Below, piece after piece: positions 54,055-64,000 of a DNA stretch of 64,000 bases. The notes below the pieces were generated by a model, which saw nothing but the letters and a program-made list of their open reading frames with translations, did no database searches and was not told where the DNA came from. Location of the stretch: assembly GCA_949987705.1 (NCBI GenBank), contig OX465281.1:242875143-242939142 (forward strand), in the 5' to 3' direction. The position numbers were made by a program, and so were the translations under genes. How positions within the stretch are numbered: the first letter of the stretch is position 1; each line of letters starts with the position of its first letter. Origin of the DNA: Thereva unica. Its lineage: Eukaryota; Arthropoda; Insecta; Diptera; Therevidae.

Positions 54055-56750
54055 GGATATGTTATGATAATTCCACTTAGTTTCTGCTTCAAGCACTTAC
54101 ATGTAAGTGTCAAAAAGGGACGATTTTTCGAATTATCCCTTTTCATATGGTATGTGACACATTACAAGCCATTTATTTTCAATTTTGCTCACATTTATGT
54201 CAGTTGATAGCGCTTCGATATCAACAATACCAACAGGATCAAAAAGTAATTGTCCTGGAATTGTTTATTAGTATTATTAATGTGTATACATATATGAAAT
54301 AATGTCCTTGTTATACCTATCATAAGAAGTTATTAAGGCGTAATGAAATATGTTGTTACTTTAGCATAAGTAAAATATTATTAGCAATAATCAGCTTTTT
54401 GTGGTACAAGTAGCCGCCTACTGGCCTAGGAAGAGGGCTGGATGGTTCTATTTGTGGCAATTGTAATAATATGGAGGAGCATTTTATGTTATGCACTGGT
54501 ACAAAGACAAAAGTGCCTCTTACAGTTCTAAGAAGCAATTTCTTATTAAACTTAAGGCAGGAAAACAACATTTCACACGAAAAGACAATTCCAGCCAGTT
54601 GACTGCAAGGGAGCACAAAGCGCGATAAGGGAAAAATGAAAAATAAAATGGGGTGAGAAAAAAACAAAAAGGGAAAACTCAGCCGAGAATAACAGAAAAC
54701 CTGTCACAATATTACAAGAAGGAACTTGACTTAAATCTTGATACAAAAAAGCACCGGGGAACTTTTAAAAGTCCCATGACATAAGTCTTTGCCAAGCTGA
54801 TTATATCATGGTACCGCGCTGCAGGCTGGCAATGACATCCACCCACAATTTTTGGGTTTTGTACCTAGTTATACCTACCTACGGAAAAGGCGCGTGCCTT
54901 TCTGGGAAAGTTCCTTAGTTGTTCATGGAAGCACCATTTTCATAAAATTAATTAAAGGACGATAAGGAATTACGTAGTCGATATTGCGAAAGTAGCTTAC
55001 CTCTGAGTAGGGCACTTATGCTCAGTGCCCCCGTGTCTGCCACAAGAATGGCATTATTCGAAATTGTGCGCTTCGATTTATACCGCAATAAATAAGAAAC
55101 ATTGTCCCAATCTTGAAAGAAGCGCCCTCCATTCTGGGATTTAGCTCATCCGAGAAGGGATGGAGATTACACAAATACGAATAAGGTTTAAAGATATAAT
55201 CTACTTAAACTACCCACATTAATCTTAAGCTCGTAAAATGAGATTTTGGCCTGCTTAGCCATTAGGGATGCAAGATTACAGAGATTGAAAACATCCGACA
55301 TTGGCCACCAAGAAACATCAGTCCGGAATCTTGTACTAATAGAGGCTGTCAGGCCCTCTTGAATACAAAATTCAATTCGTAGAAGGACATTTACTCCACA
55401 AGGACCATGATGGCTTCTGATTCTACAGATTCTGTGTACAAACAAAGTCACCTCGTCACATCATGATTCATTTTTATAAGCACTCAAGAATAAAGCAGGT
55501 CTCTGATTGTTTTTTGTGTGTCCTGGACAAGTCCTGACATTGAAATAACACTTCAAAGCCACCAAGGATATTATTCAACTTAAGTTGCTCTCCTCTCACA
55601 GTGGATGCGCATCAATTTATTTCTGTACTTCGTCCGTAGATATATACATGGAGGCATCCAAAGCCCAGGGATAAACCAAGAGATGGCACTTCAGAGCCTT
55701 AGAACGAAATGTCCTGCGACGAATGGAAACATACACACCGAAAAAAAACGACCAAACAGAAGGAGGAAAGAAAAACTTCTGATAAATTGTGAACAAGGTT
55801 GGAGTAGATAAATCAGCTGGACTCTGATCCTTCATTACCAGGCTTCTATTACCTCTGCAAGGGAGAGTGCGGTCGGACTTAATTGCGAATTAATTTCAAT
55901 TCGAGCTGACGTCGAGAGGTGCATTAATGGCGGCGGAAAATTCCATCTGCAGTGCTGCAGCCGTGATTGTCGCCCGCAAATACTCAGGTCGAGAGGTGGA
56001 TTAAATTACGTGGAATTGCATGCGGCCATATGGATCCTCGCTGCAGTGTATTTACATGGAGATTTAATCTTGGATTATCGTAAATACAACACGCGACTCT
56101 GAATGGGGAAAATATGCCAGGAAATGTTTCCAGCAGGATTAGGGGTCTCTGGTTTTCCTGAAATTTATTGAATTGATTTCTGAATTCATTCGAAATGTGC
56201 TCCCGAGAATAAAGGGAAACCTTAAAATTCAATAATTTCACAAATTTGTGGATTTGTGGATAACGAAACAACGAATTTGTTTAGAAATATGAAATAGCCT
56301 TCAGAGCTGGCATTATAATATTGTTTCATTCTTCTTTCTTTTAGTGAGGTATTAGCACTAAGGAGTACATTGGCCGCTACGTGCTTCTATCTATTTAAAT
56401 GTTACCAGCCCCAATACCTGTTATTTCTATTCCAGGCTGCTTGAAAAGATTCAATAATCTGACTCAACATATTTTAAGCAGACTGGTTTCGCCAATAAAC
56501 TCGAAAACTGAATAACGAGACTTTCCTTCCTGCAGGTTAGGTACTCCTTCCTATCGATCCTTTATAGATGGTAATTTAGGTCGCAGTGTCTATTGAGCAA
56601 GCTAACTGATGCCCTGACATTATTGCTGCTGCGCATCAGTATTTCTCATGGCATCCCGCCCGAATTGCTGAAAAAGGGGTTCGCAGTCTAACCATTAATA
56701 CTGTTAAGCTGGAAACCGAAGCATGCTGACATGCGGCGCGTGTGGCCGAT
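54055..56750. other. No gene recognised
   Basis: Long stretch without element features. About 55850-56250 looks compositionally balanced and undisturbed, so it may be old unique sequence. Confidence 0.5.
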
Positions 56751-57823
56751 CCGCATTATGGTGAATTTACACGAATGACACGCTTGTCATTTTTTTGGTC
56801 ATTAATTGTCATAATCGTTTACACGATCATAATTTGTGTCATTATTTCTGTCATGAAAAATGGCAAAAATTATTGTCATAAAAAGCTTAAAAAAGCTTAG
56901 AAATAATGAAACAAATTATGACCGTGTAAACGATAATGAGAAATTATGAAAAGTTATGGCAAGTCATCATAAAAGAATGAACTTGCTCATTCTTTTATGA
57001 TAGAGTGTCATTATTTAAATGCAAAATCCAATTTCAACAACAACAACAATTTCAATAATAATCGAAAATAACCCAATGGAATACACTTTTTTCAATATTT
57101 ATTGGCGAAAGTGGTTGATTTATACCAAATCAAGCCCAATTTTATGATAAGGGATAATCCTAAACAGTTAAAACCACCCCTAAATGGACCGAAAATATAA
57201 AAAAATTAGGCTTCAAATTTGATTGAATGCGTGTAGTCAGGTACAAATAAATTGTTTTCAACCCTTAAGGAGTAAAAACTACCCCTACAATTAACATTAA
57301 ATAAAAAAAATAAACTCTTTTCAAGCCAAAACAAAACTACTTTCAACTACCCCTACATTAGGGGGCGGCCCCATAATCAGCAAACAAAAAAAATGTGCGG
57401 AAAGAGTTTCAAAAAGGTGTTATGTTTTGATACCCAAACGTTCGTTTTGAATGGACTATAATATACCGGCAACACACCCCCGCAGTTTATTTTCATATCC
57501 TTTATGATCATTTTTATTTATCTTAACAAGGCATCTCATATAGGCAAGTCTAAATATTTAACACTCGTAAAAATGCAAAAAGGAAGGGAATTTGTGTTCA
57601 ATTTATTTATACACAATTAAATTCAACTCTGTCATAATTTGTCTTTCATACAAATTCAGCTCTTGCCATTATTTATGGCAACTTGCAATAAATTAATGAC
57701 ATTTTATAATAGAGCTTTTCACATGTCATTATTTGAGTCGTTTGAACAGCAATGCCATTAATTTTATGACCAGAAATTGTGACCATTGTCATTTTTTGTC
57801 ATTCGTGTAACCGCCGCATTATG
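56751..57823. mobile_element. 1.05-kb inverted-repeat element with 10-bp target duplication
   Basis: CCGCATTATG occurs on both flanks (56751-56760, 57814-57823). The ends share TTACACGAATGACA in inverse orientation, a few bases in from each edge. Many GTCATTA / GTCATAAT motifs fill both halves. A strong inner stem pairs TCATAATCGTTTACACGATC (about 56812) with GACCGTGTAAACGATAATGA (about 56919). A 9-10 bp duplication suits Mutator-like elements, but no transposase remnant confirms it. Confidence 0.8.
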
Positions 57824-57874
57824 CGGCAAGTTTACGCTGACACATAGTATGGCGTGCTTGCGTTCTGTCTTATT

Positions 57875-57985
57875 TTATGTTTTTTTTTCACTCCCGAGTG
57901 TTATGCCTCCTGAAACAAGTTGAATCTCATCAACCAGCCGATGACATGCCCTTGGTGGATCAGCGAGGGCTATGACATGGCTCGT
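57875..57985 (-). mobile_element. SINE body fragment (copy 3)
   Basis: The plus strand CGAGTGTTATGCCTCCTGAA through GAGGGCTATGACATGG matches the body of copies 1 and 2 (33975-34070, 46700-46800) with substitutions and a short deletion. Head and tail are absent. Confidence 0.75.
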
Positions 57986-58849
57986 AGCCAAAGCATTTTT
58001 TTTCGTCTACCTATAGTATAGGTCCTATACTAAAAATTACTGCCTACAAAATACAATATTCGAAAATAATCTGTTTTTGAGTGATTTTTTGGCCAGTTAA
58101 GTTCGCGAAAAATTACAAGAGGGCTTTTTGTAAGACATAGCGTTTCGTATTGACTAATCAAAAACTTTTTTCAATCTGCTTCTTTTCAAGTCGTCGATGC
58201 TGTTTTAAACGTCTATAACTACATATCGATGTTCCGCTTGAACAGATAGATTTGGTAGATCATATAGATTCATACATGTATGGCTGTGTACCTGTATAGC
58301 TATCTATCTGTAAAGCTACAACAAGCTTTCATCCTAGCGAAGACCCAAACCTTATTTTTAAAAACCCATGATGAGAAATTACAAAAATGTGGACAAGGGA
58401 AAGGCGAATATGACTGGCAGGGGAGGGAATAGACCCGGCGTTGTTTATCTACTCAAGCTGTTTATGGGTGGATATATCTAAGGCTAGTTATCAATGGGTA
58501 TTAGCGTTCTCATGCAAGCTGTTAATACCGACGTACTGGCTCCATTGTTAGATTAAACCTCTGAAGAGGCATGAAGTTCGCTTTTGATTACATCTAAGAA
58601 TTATTTTATATCGACGTCCGAGGACTCTGTATATTTGGTCCCAAGTCCAAGGTATGAAAGCAGGAGGGTGGTCGACCTACCGAATTGACTAGTATCTGAA
58701 TACCGAAGTAACTAGGCAAGAAACCGCATGGATATACGAACTATTTACGAAATAATGCTACTGCATCCGGGGCAGCCGATGCACCAGCGCTGGAGACCAG
58801 GGATAAGAAAAAGAAGAGAAGAGGGTTACTGGCCGAACACCCAATTAAG
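57986..58849. other. No gene recognised
   Basis: Nothing identifiable. Confidence 0.5.
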
Positions 58850-59110
58850 TTACACCGAAAATGGGAATGCAATTAGCCGCGTGGAATGTACAAACAGGAC
58901 CTAACGTCGGTCAAAATGGCGATCGACGAAACGATGACGCTTTACTATTCCGGTGGTGAGAAACGAGAGGCCGGGGTCTGGTTTATGGTCGATCGATAGA
59001 CTGCCAGCAGGGTTATCGCATTCCAACCGATATCCGAGCGTTTGGCGGTTATCATCTTCGGTGGAACGAGCATGACCCATATCGTATCCGTTTATTCGTC
59101 AAACGAGACC
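58850..59110 (+). pseudogene. LINE endonuclease-domain remnant (RTE-like)
   Basis: The plus strand reads MQLAAWNVQTGP (58867 on), matching the 'WNVRT' start of apurinic-like endonucleases. A frame from 58916 reads LYYSGGEKREAGVWFMVDR, a stop, then SRVIAFQPISERLAVIIFGG and HIVSVYS. These fit the 'YYSGG...GVGF.V......V..F..ISERLA......I..VYAP' order of RTE-type endonucleases. The catalytic E and D/H blocks between the first two pieces are missing. It may be the 5' counterpart of RTE-1, but no overlap proves it. Confidence 0.6.
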
Positions 59111-62100
59111 AGCCTAGACACTGCAATTAATAGATAGCGAGCCGTTAACTTTCTGCACAAGACATTACAAATTGCAGTTTGTTCAAACTCTAATAGATGG
59201 CGCATAAATCAATGTAATATAATCAAGTTTTTATAAGAAACCATCGGTTTTTTTTTTTGGATGACTGTAAAGTCAGTATTCTACAGTATTAGACGGGGTA
59301 TCAGATAGTTGTTGGGAAGAGGTTTGTACAGACAGTTTGTACAAGGGAAAATTTTCCTCGCCCTGGTGGTCGTCTTCTGTTCCAATATTTGAGGAGGTAT
59401 GTTAGTTGTTCCGTAATTAACTGTTTTACGGGTGAGGTTATTTCCTTTTTCATGACACTTACCAGTGGTAAAACCATGGATGTTTTGGTCTCACTTATAC
59501 TAATCCTTTGTATACCCTTCCTGCTAGTCACCCTATTAATGCCTGGTCAATTTACATAAGCTTATTAGTTATTATCTCAAAATATGCTTGAGTAATCATT
59601 TTTACATAAACACACCGAAACGGACACATTTACTTCTGACTCTATCAACAAACATTTCCTTCAAACTAAAAACCAGCTCCGAGTAAAGAACATTGCAGAA
59701 TTCATTTTCATTTTCATTTCTAAAAAGGAATATGAAAAACGATTTTAAAAATCTAAGCGACGTGCAAAAACTTGGCTGTGCGCAAATGGAAAAATAAAAC
59801 GCCAGAAAGGAGCAAGCACTGAGAGCAATTTTATTTCCACTCTAAATAAAACGAGAATTTTCCTTCGTTTGTTTAAGACTATTTGAGATAAAAATCGCTA
59901 CACCCCACATCCTTGTTACGGAACAGCTCCAAGACCAGCAGGAAGACCCATGGCTGCATGAATTGTCGTCCTTTTACATTACAGCAAGGATTCATTTTAA
60001 AAATAAAAAAAAAACTTTTTCCTTCTTTATTTTCTGCCCTCTTTAATTTGGGCTCTCCTTCAGGCAACAACAACGTGGGGAAGGAGCTCACCAACAGTGG
60101 GTGTGTACTAACTGGTGCCAATGTTTGTTTTTCATGTTTACTTCAGATTGACTTTTGTTTACACCAAAAACAAAAAATGGATGCTGCAATTTTGCTAATG
60201 TACTTTGCTGCAGTGACGACGGTGCATCTTTAAATTGAACCATTTTCAGGGTGCATTCAACGATACTAATGATATGCTCATAGTGCCTTACTTATTCAGG
60301 TAGATGAGGAGTAGCGCAATAGTCGGTCGTTCAAAAGAGAGATAGTGTACAAAGTGCATGTATAGAGAGGTTAAAGTGCTAGTTTTTGTGTGATATTCAT
60401 GGTAATGTGCTCCAGCAAGGACACAATGGATGCCATTTACTGAATATTAGCCATATTAAAGCGCAATACGAAGCTCGGAAGCCCTAAAGCACTTTGCTTG
60501 ATTATGGTTGTTCTGTGCTCTCTTGAAACTTCTTGGTTGTAATCATTTTTCACAATGTCAGCCTGTGGTGGTGGTCGACTTATATGTATTTTGGCTATGG
60601 ATGCGCCATGAACAGGGCAGGCAAAACGCAATTTGGACGAGCTCCAAAACTGGTGAAATTTGCGACCTTCCCCATTGTTGTGGTGGGTCCGTTCTGAAAA
60701 TAATATCGAAAGAGTTGGGCTTCGTTGTGAAATAACCAACAGCAACTAAAAGTAATTTGAAAGCATTCAAAGTTACACGAACAGCCTACCCTTTGTCCTT
60801 GAAAGGACTCATCTATAAATTACCCCCCCCCCCCAAAATTCTCACTTAATTGCGTCTGAGAACTCTAATTCAAGAATTTGCGACTACCTTGAAATTTCGG
60901 TCGACCAAGCATCGTAAATCATCGCATTTAATCAATCGGCTAGTCCTGTATCAAGGATCAGCATTAAATTGAGTCTTTACCTTTCCGTTGGGATCTTATA
61001 ATTCCGTTAAATGGGAAACTCTTAATCCAATTTACCGCAATCGGATGTATTTTATGTAGGGCTTCCAACCATATAGTAATACCAGCTTCAAATTGGGCCA
61101 GCCAATGGTGGTATCCTTGATCGAGTTTCCATACAAACATAAACATCCCCTTCCCACACCTCCCACGAAACAAAAAAAAACAAACAGAATGAAGGTTCGA
61201 AGATCGGCAATGTTTTCGTTTTAGGCACTGACTTTGAATGGTCCATGGATGATTTAAGGATGAAAGAAAATGAATTCTTTACTTCTATTACACCACCAAA
61301 AAAAAGGACGTTATACAGTGTATATAACGTGTCGGAATTGGTTGAACTTTGATCCAATCGGAAGGTGGCCTAGGTCTCTATTTATTTTGGCAGGACATGT
61401 CTTTTTACTTTGGCTCATGAATCATTTATTAGCCGGGAGATTCCCATCTTAAATTAAGTGACTTGGGAATGAACTTTAATGGAAAATCCCCTTTCTCATT
61501 TTCCTTTTTGGCCTTTCATGATGGGATGGGGGCCATGGCAACGGATTTCTATCGAGGTTCGTTAAAATTTTCCATCTTGGATTTTTTTATTAATATCATT
61601 TTTTTTATTATTTTTTTATTTTTATTCCTTTTGTGAAAATGATAAGAAAAAGTGAAAATCACTTTGAAGTTTTCTTTTTTTGCGTTGTTATGCGTTAAGG
61701 GAATGTGAATGTCATTTTGTTGATGGTATTCGTGATTACACTAGAGAATAATACATCTATCTAAGTGTAGATATAAGGTTACTCATTGATAATCAATCTT
61801 TGAGTAAATGCTTGAACGTTATCGAAAACAGGTCGCACGAAACAAACAACAGTGTATTAGCCTACAAAACAGCAACCGAAGAAGGAAATTGTTTATTGAT
61901 CAATGTAAGAGAAATATTGGTTTAAAAACCACGCAAAACCAGTGTTGTTAACAAGAACAAAAAGATGATATCATAAAGAGTACGTGGTAACCGTCTCTAT
62001 ACCAGTGAGGGATCAAAATATTGGTGGCAGCGGTGGGATACACCGAAAACTTCTCAGAGTTTTTATCCAGTCAGGACCAGTGACCAACAATTTTTCAACT

Positions 62101-62369
62101 TTAAAGTTTAATCATTTTTTGCTTTTAGAAATAAGCCGGCTTCTAGGCTAGTGTGGACTCAACATCAAAGGTAAAATGGTGCCTCCCTGAGGCGTGACAT
62201 GGTAAGTCAACTTAATTACTCTGCTATTATTTATGTTACTATGGGTGATTATATTTACAGCCTGCAGTTAAATCTGTAGAGTAATTCCAAAATTCAAGTA
62301 GTGCGGTGTTCAAAGTTTACGTAGTGTCCCATAAATATTGGAAAGCATAAGTTAGACTTGATTACAGAA
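59111..62369. other. No gene recognised; includes a C12 tract
   Basis: Long non-coding stretch. A run of 12 C lies at 60823-60834, and AT-rich tracts near 61585-61640. GGTGGCAGCGGTGGGAT near 62021 superficially resembles a leader following an LTR, but no LTR pair was found. Confidence 0.5.
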
Positions 62370-62786
62370 ACATATTTCGAATTATTAACATTACAAAGAA
62401 TATTAACCCCCTCAAGGATAGGACGAGGAACACCATTAAGTAGAAAAGATGGAATGCTGTCAGGGGACTAAAAACGACGACAAAGAAGAAGTACTAGAGA
62501 ATTGTTTGGATTTAGTTTAAGGAAGTTGATAGAACTCCATTCACTTATTTGGGATAGGGCAGTATTGAGTTGAGAAATACAGGGTTCAATCTGATTCGGA
62601 GGTCTTGAAGTGTATAGCTGGAGATCATCAGCATACAGGTGGAAGGAGCAGCGATGGATTATAGAATGAAGGTCATTAACACACAATTAGAAAAGGAGAG
62701 GGCCAGGAATTGAGCCTTGTTGTACTCCCAAAGGCACGTAAAGGAAACAGGATATAGCGCTATTATGGCGAACACAATGAAGCCTA
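62370..62786 (-). pseudogene. LINE reverse transcriptase fragment
   Basis: The minus strand reads LGVQQGSIPGPLLF, a stop, CVNDLHSIIHRCSFHLYADD (catalytic C motif), LQLYTSRPPNQIEPC, INFLKLNPNNS and, after a stop, FLLNGVPRPILEGVNIL. The spacing matches the corresponding part of LINE-K (YADDVQLYFSAPKDQIHNC...LLQLNPSKS), so it is a diverged relative. Its upstream side is cut at 62787 by the LINE-S tail. Confidence 0.8.
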
Positions 62787-64000
62787 TTTTTTTTTTTTTT
62801 TTTATGTGGTAAATACAAGCTTAGGAATCACCCTTTGTACTACATGTCTGTCATGTCGTTCAAGTCATGGTCAGTGTCTAGTAGTAAGCTTGATTTGAAG
62901 GATAAAGGAGAAAGGATAGGTTAGGGGTCTGGAGGGTGCGTGAGTAGATGTCGATGAACCTTGCGTTTGAACTCTAAGATATTATATGAGTTCGGAAACA
63001 CCGACTGCGGAAGAGAGTTCCACAATCGAGTTGTTCTATTTATAAACGAACTACTAAAACGTAATGTGCGCGAAGAGGAGGGCTGTAGCGTGTGGGGGTG
63101 AGCCGAGTTGGCTAGTCTTGTGTTGCGGGAAAAATTTGCCGTGTAGGCAGGAGGTTTCTGATTTCAGTGGAACAGTCGCTATGGTAATAGCGGTAAAATT
63201 TGCTAAGGGCTGCTACATTCCTGCGATGGCTTAAAGGGTCGATGGAGGAGCAAAGGGTGCTATCGCCAATGAGTTTGATGGCGCGGTTATGCACCTTGTC
63301 CAGCCAAGCCAAGGTGGTTTTTGGGGCACCCGCCCAGATATACGAGTTATATTCAAGGCGGGGCCGAATGAAGGACTTGTAGATTGTAGCCAGAGCAGTT
63401 GCTGAAGAAGGAATTTGCATCTCTTGAGGAAACCCAGGCATTGGGAAGCTTGTTTGGCGATTTGGAATATGTGATTATTCCATCGCAGATCTGAAGATAA
63501 GGTTACGCCTAGGATGTTTAGAGATGGGTCAGCCATTACATTCTTATTGTCCACAGAGATAGAGGGACGGGTGGTGCAGGTTTTTGTAGAGATGAGACAG
63601 TACTTAGTTTTGGTTGCGTTGAATTCGACACGATTCTTGAGGCCCCAAGCAAGAATAAGTTCAATGTCCTCGTTAATAGAATTGGACATGAGTTCACGGT
63701 CTACGGGACAAGGTCTGGCACGTGCTTGTCATATCTTATCGAAGGTGTGGGAGTAACGCAGAGTACCGTCATCGGCAAAACTGTGAAGTGGGTTGGAGGG
63801 GATTGAGAGCAGGTCATTAATGAATATAAGAAAGAGGGCAGGCGAGAGAATCGAGCCTTGGGGAACGCCGGCCGAGATGGAATGAGGGTTGGATTCGACG
63901 CCATCCAACACTACCATGATTGAACGGCTGGAAAGAAAGCTCTCAATCCAGTTCCTTAGAACTGAGTCGATACCAATAGCTTGGAGTTTAAGCAGCAGAG
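62787..64000 (-). mobile_element. LINE-S, partner LINE of the SINE; continues past the window
   Basis: The minus strand from 64000 down reads SAGVPQGSILSPALFLIFIN and SFADDGTLRYSHTFDKI (catalytic C motif FADD, about 63880-63740). Next come NSINEDIELILAWGLKNRVEFN, ILGVTLSSDLRWNNHIFQIA, a frameshift near 63400, YKSFIRPRLEYNSYIWAGAP, KAIKL-type DKVHNRAIKLIGDSTLC and LSHRRNVAALSKFYRYYHSD. Then follows a 3' UTR of about 300 bp ending ATTTACCACAT and poly-A (T-tract 62787-62803). The reverse transcriptase is defective through the frameshift. The 3' terminal ~45 bp recur in the tRNA-headed SINE, and its 3' UTR recurs at 16746-16971 and 13-90. The style is CR1/L2-like; clade not proven. Confidence 0.85.

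Noticed and set aside
58916..59110. Host exonuclease/phosphatase gene
   Set aside because: The endonuclease-type motifs follow the LINE pattern, with an in-frame stop and missing catalytic blocks, so a retrotransposon remnant is the better reading.
62015..62045. LTR retrotransposon primer-binding site (GGTGGCAGCGGTGGGAT)
   Set aside because: Superficial resemblance only; no LTR pair, no CA terminus before it and no gag/pol coding after it.

Overview
This looks like nuclear DNA from an insect, most plausibly a fly. It is visibly AT-rich (composition not computed). It has no operons or ribosome-binding-site architecture, and it is packed with degenerate non-LTR retrotransposons, tRNA-headed SINEs, PIF/Harbinger, mariner, hAT-like and foldback elements, and a Helitron-type terminus. 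The insect/dipteran reading rests on the types of element present, not on any species-diagnostic gene.

Host genes are almost absent. The best host-gene evidence is one internal exon on the minus strand (12806-13214) with good splice acceptor and donor signals. A weaker 107-base candidate exon lies at 31487-31593, also on the minus strand. If either is real, most of the window is probably intron or intergenic space. I could not name the host gene.

Layout. 0-5 kb: a LINE 3' scrap at the window edge, a 1.24-kb DNA transposon with inverted ends (630-1872), a dispersed repeat with a 103-bp tandem duplication, and a LINE pseudogene (family K, 3534-4925) carrying a nested 144-bp inverted-repeat element. 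5-12 kb: unclassified repeat family A, a Helitron-type 5' end, repeat B, and an RTE-like LINE pseudogene (RTE-1). 12.8-13.2 kb: the host exon. 16-22 kb: a hairpin element, a short LINE-S copy with target-site duplication, scrambled I/Jockey-type fragments and a deleted RTE-1 copy. 24.7-29.2 kb: a LINE-rich block (a LINE-K fragment, the 3'-truncated RTE-2, and the best-preserved reverse transcriptase, LINE-K main copy). 30 kb: an internally deleted mariner-like transposase. 33.7-38.1 kb: SINE copy 1, two inverted-repeat elements and a 1.08-kb foldback element. 41-42 kb: repeat B and Harbinger-type MITEs beside a possible mariner N-terminus. 45-49 kb: family A copy 2, SINE copy 2, a MITE and an RT fragment. 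52-54 kb: a 5'-truncated LINE-J ending in a palindrome, and an internally deleted PIF/Harbinger element. 56.7-59.1 kb: a 1.05-kb element with a 10-bp target duplication, a SINE scrap and a LINE endonuclease remnant. 62.4-64 kb: an RT fragment interrupted by LINE-S, which runs off the window.

The most informative relationship is between LINE-S (62787-64000, 16746-16971 and the window edge) and the tRNA-headed SINE (33734-34223, 46483-46953, 57875-57985). Their 3' ends share about 45 bp next to the poly-A tail, which suggests the LINE reverse transcriptase mobilises the SINE. Next come the foldback element at 36.2-37.3 kb and the Harbinger derivative at 53.2-54.1 kb, which keeps part of its transposase. 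I found no evidence of a wholly new coding system; the novelty is in element structure and nesting.
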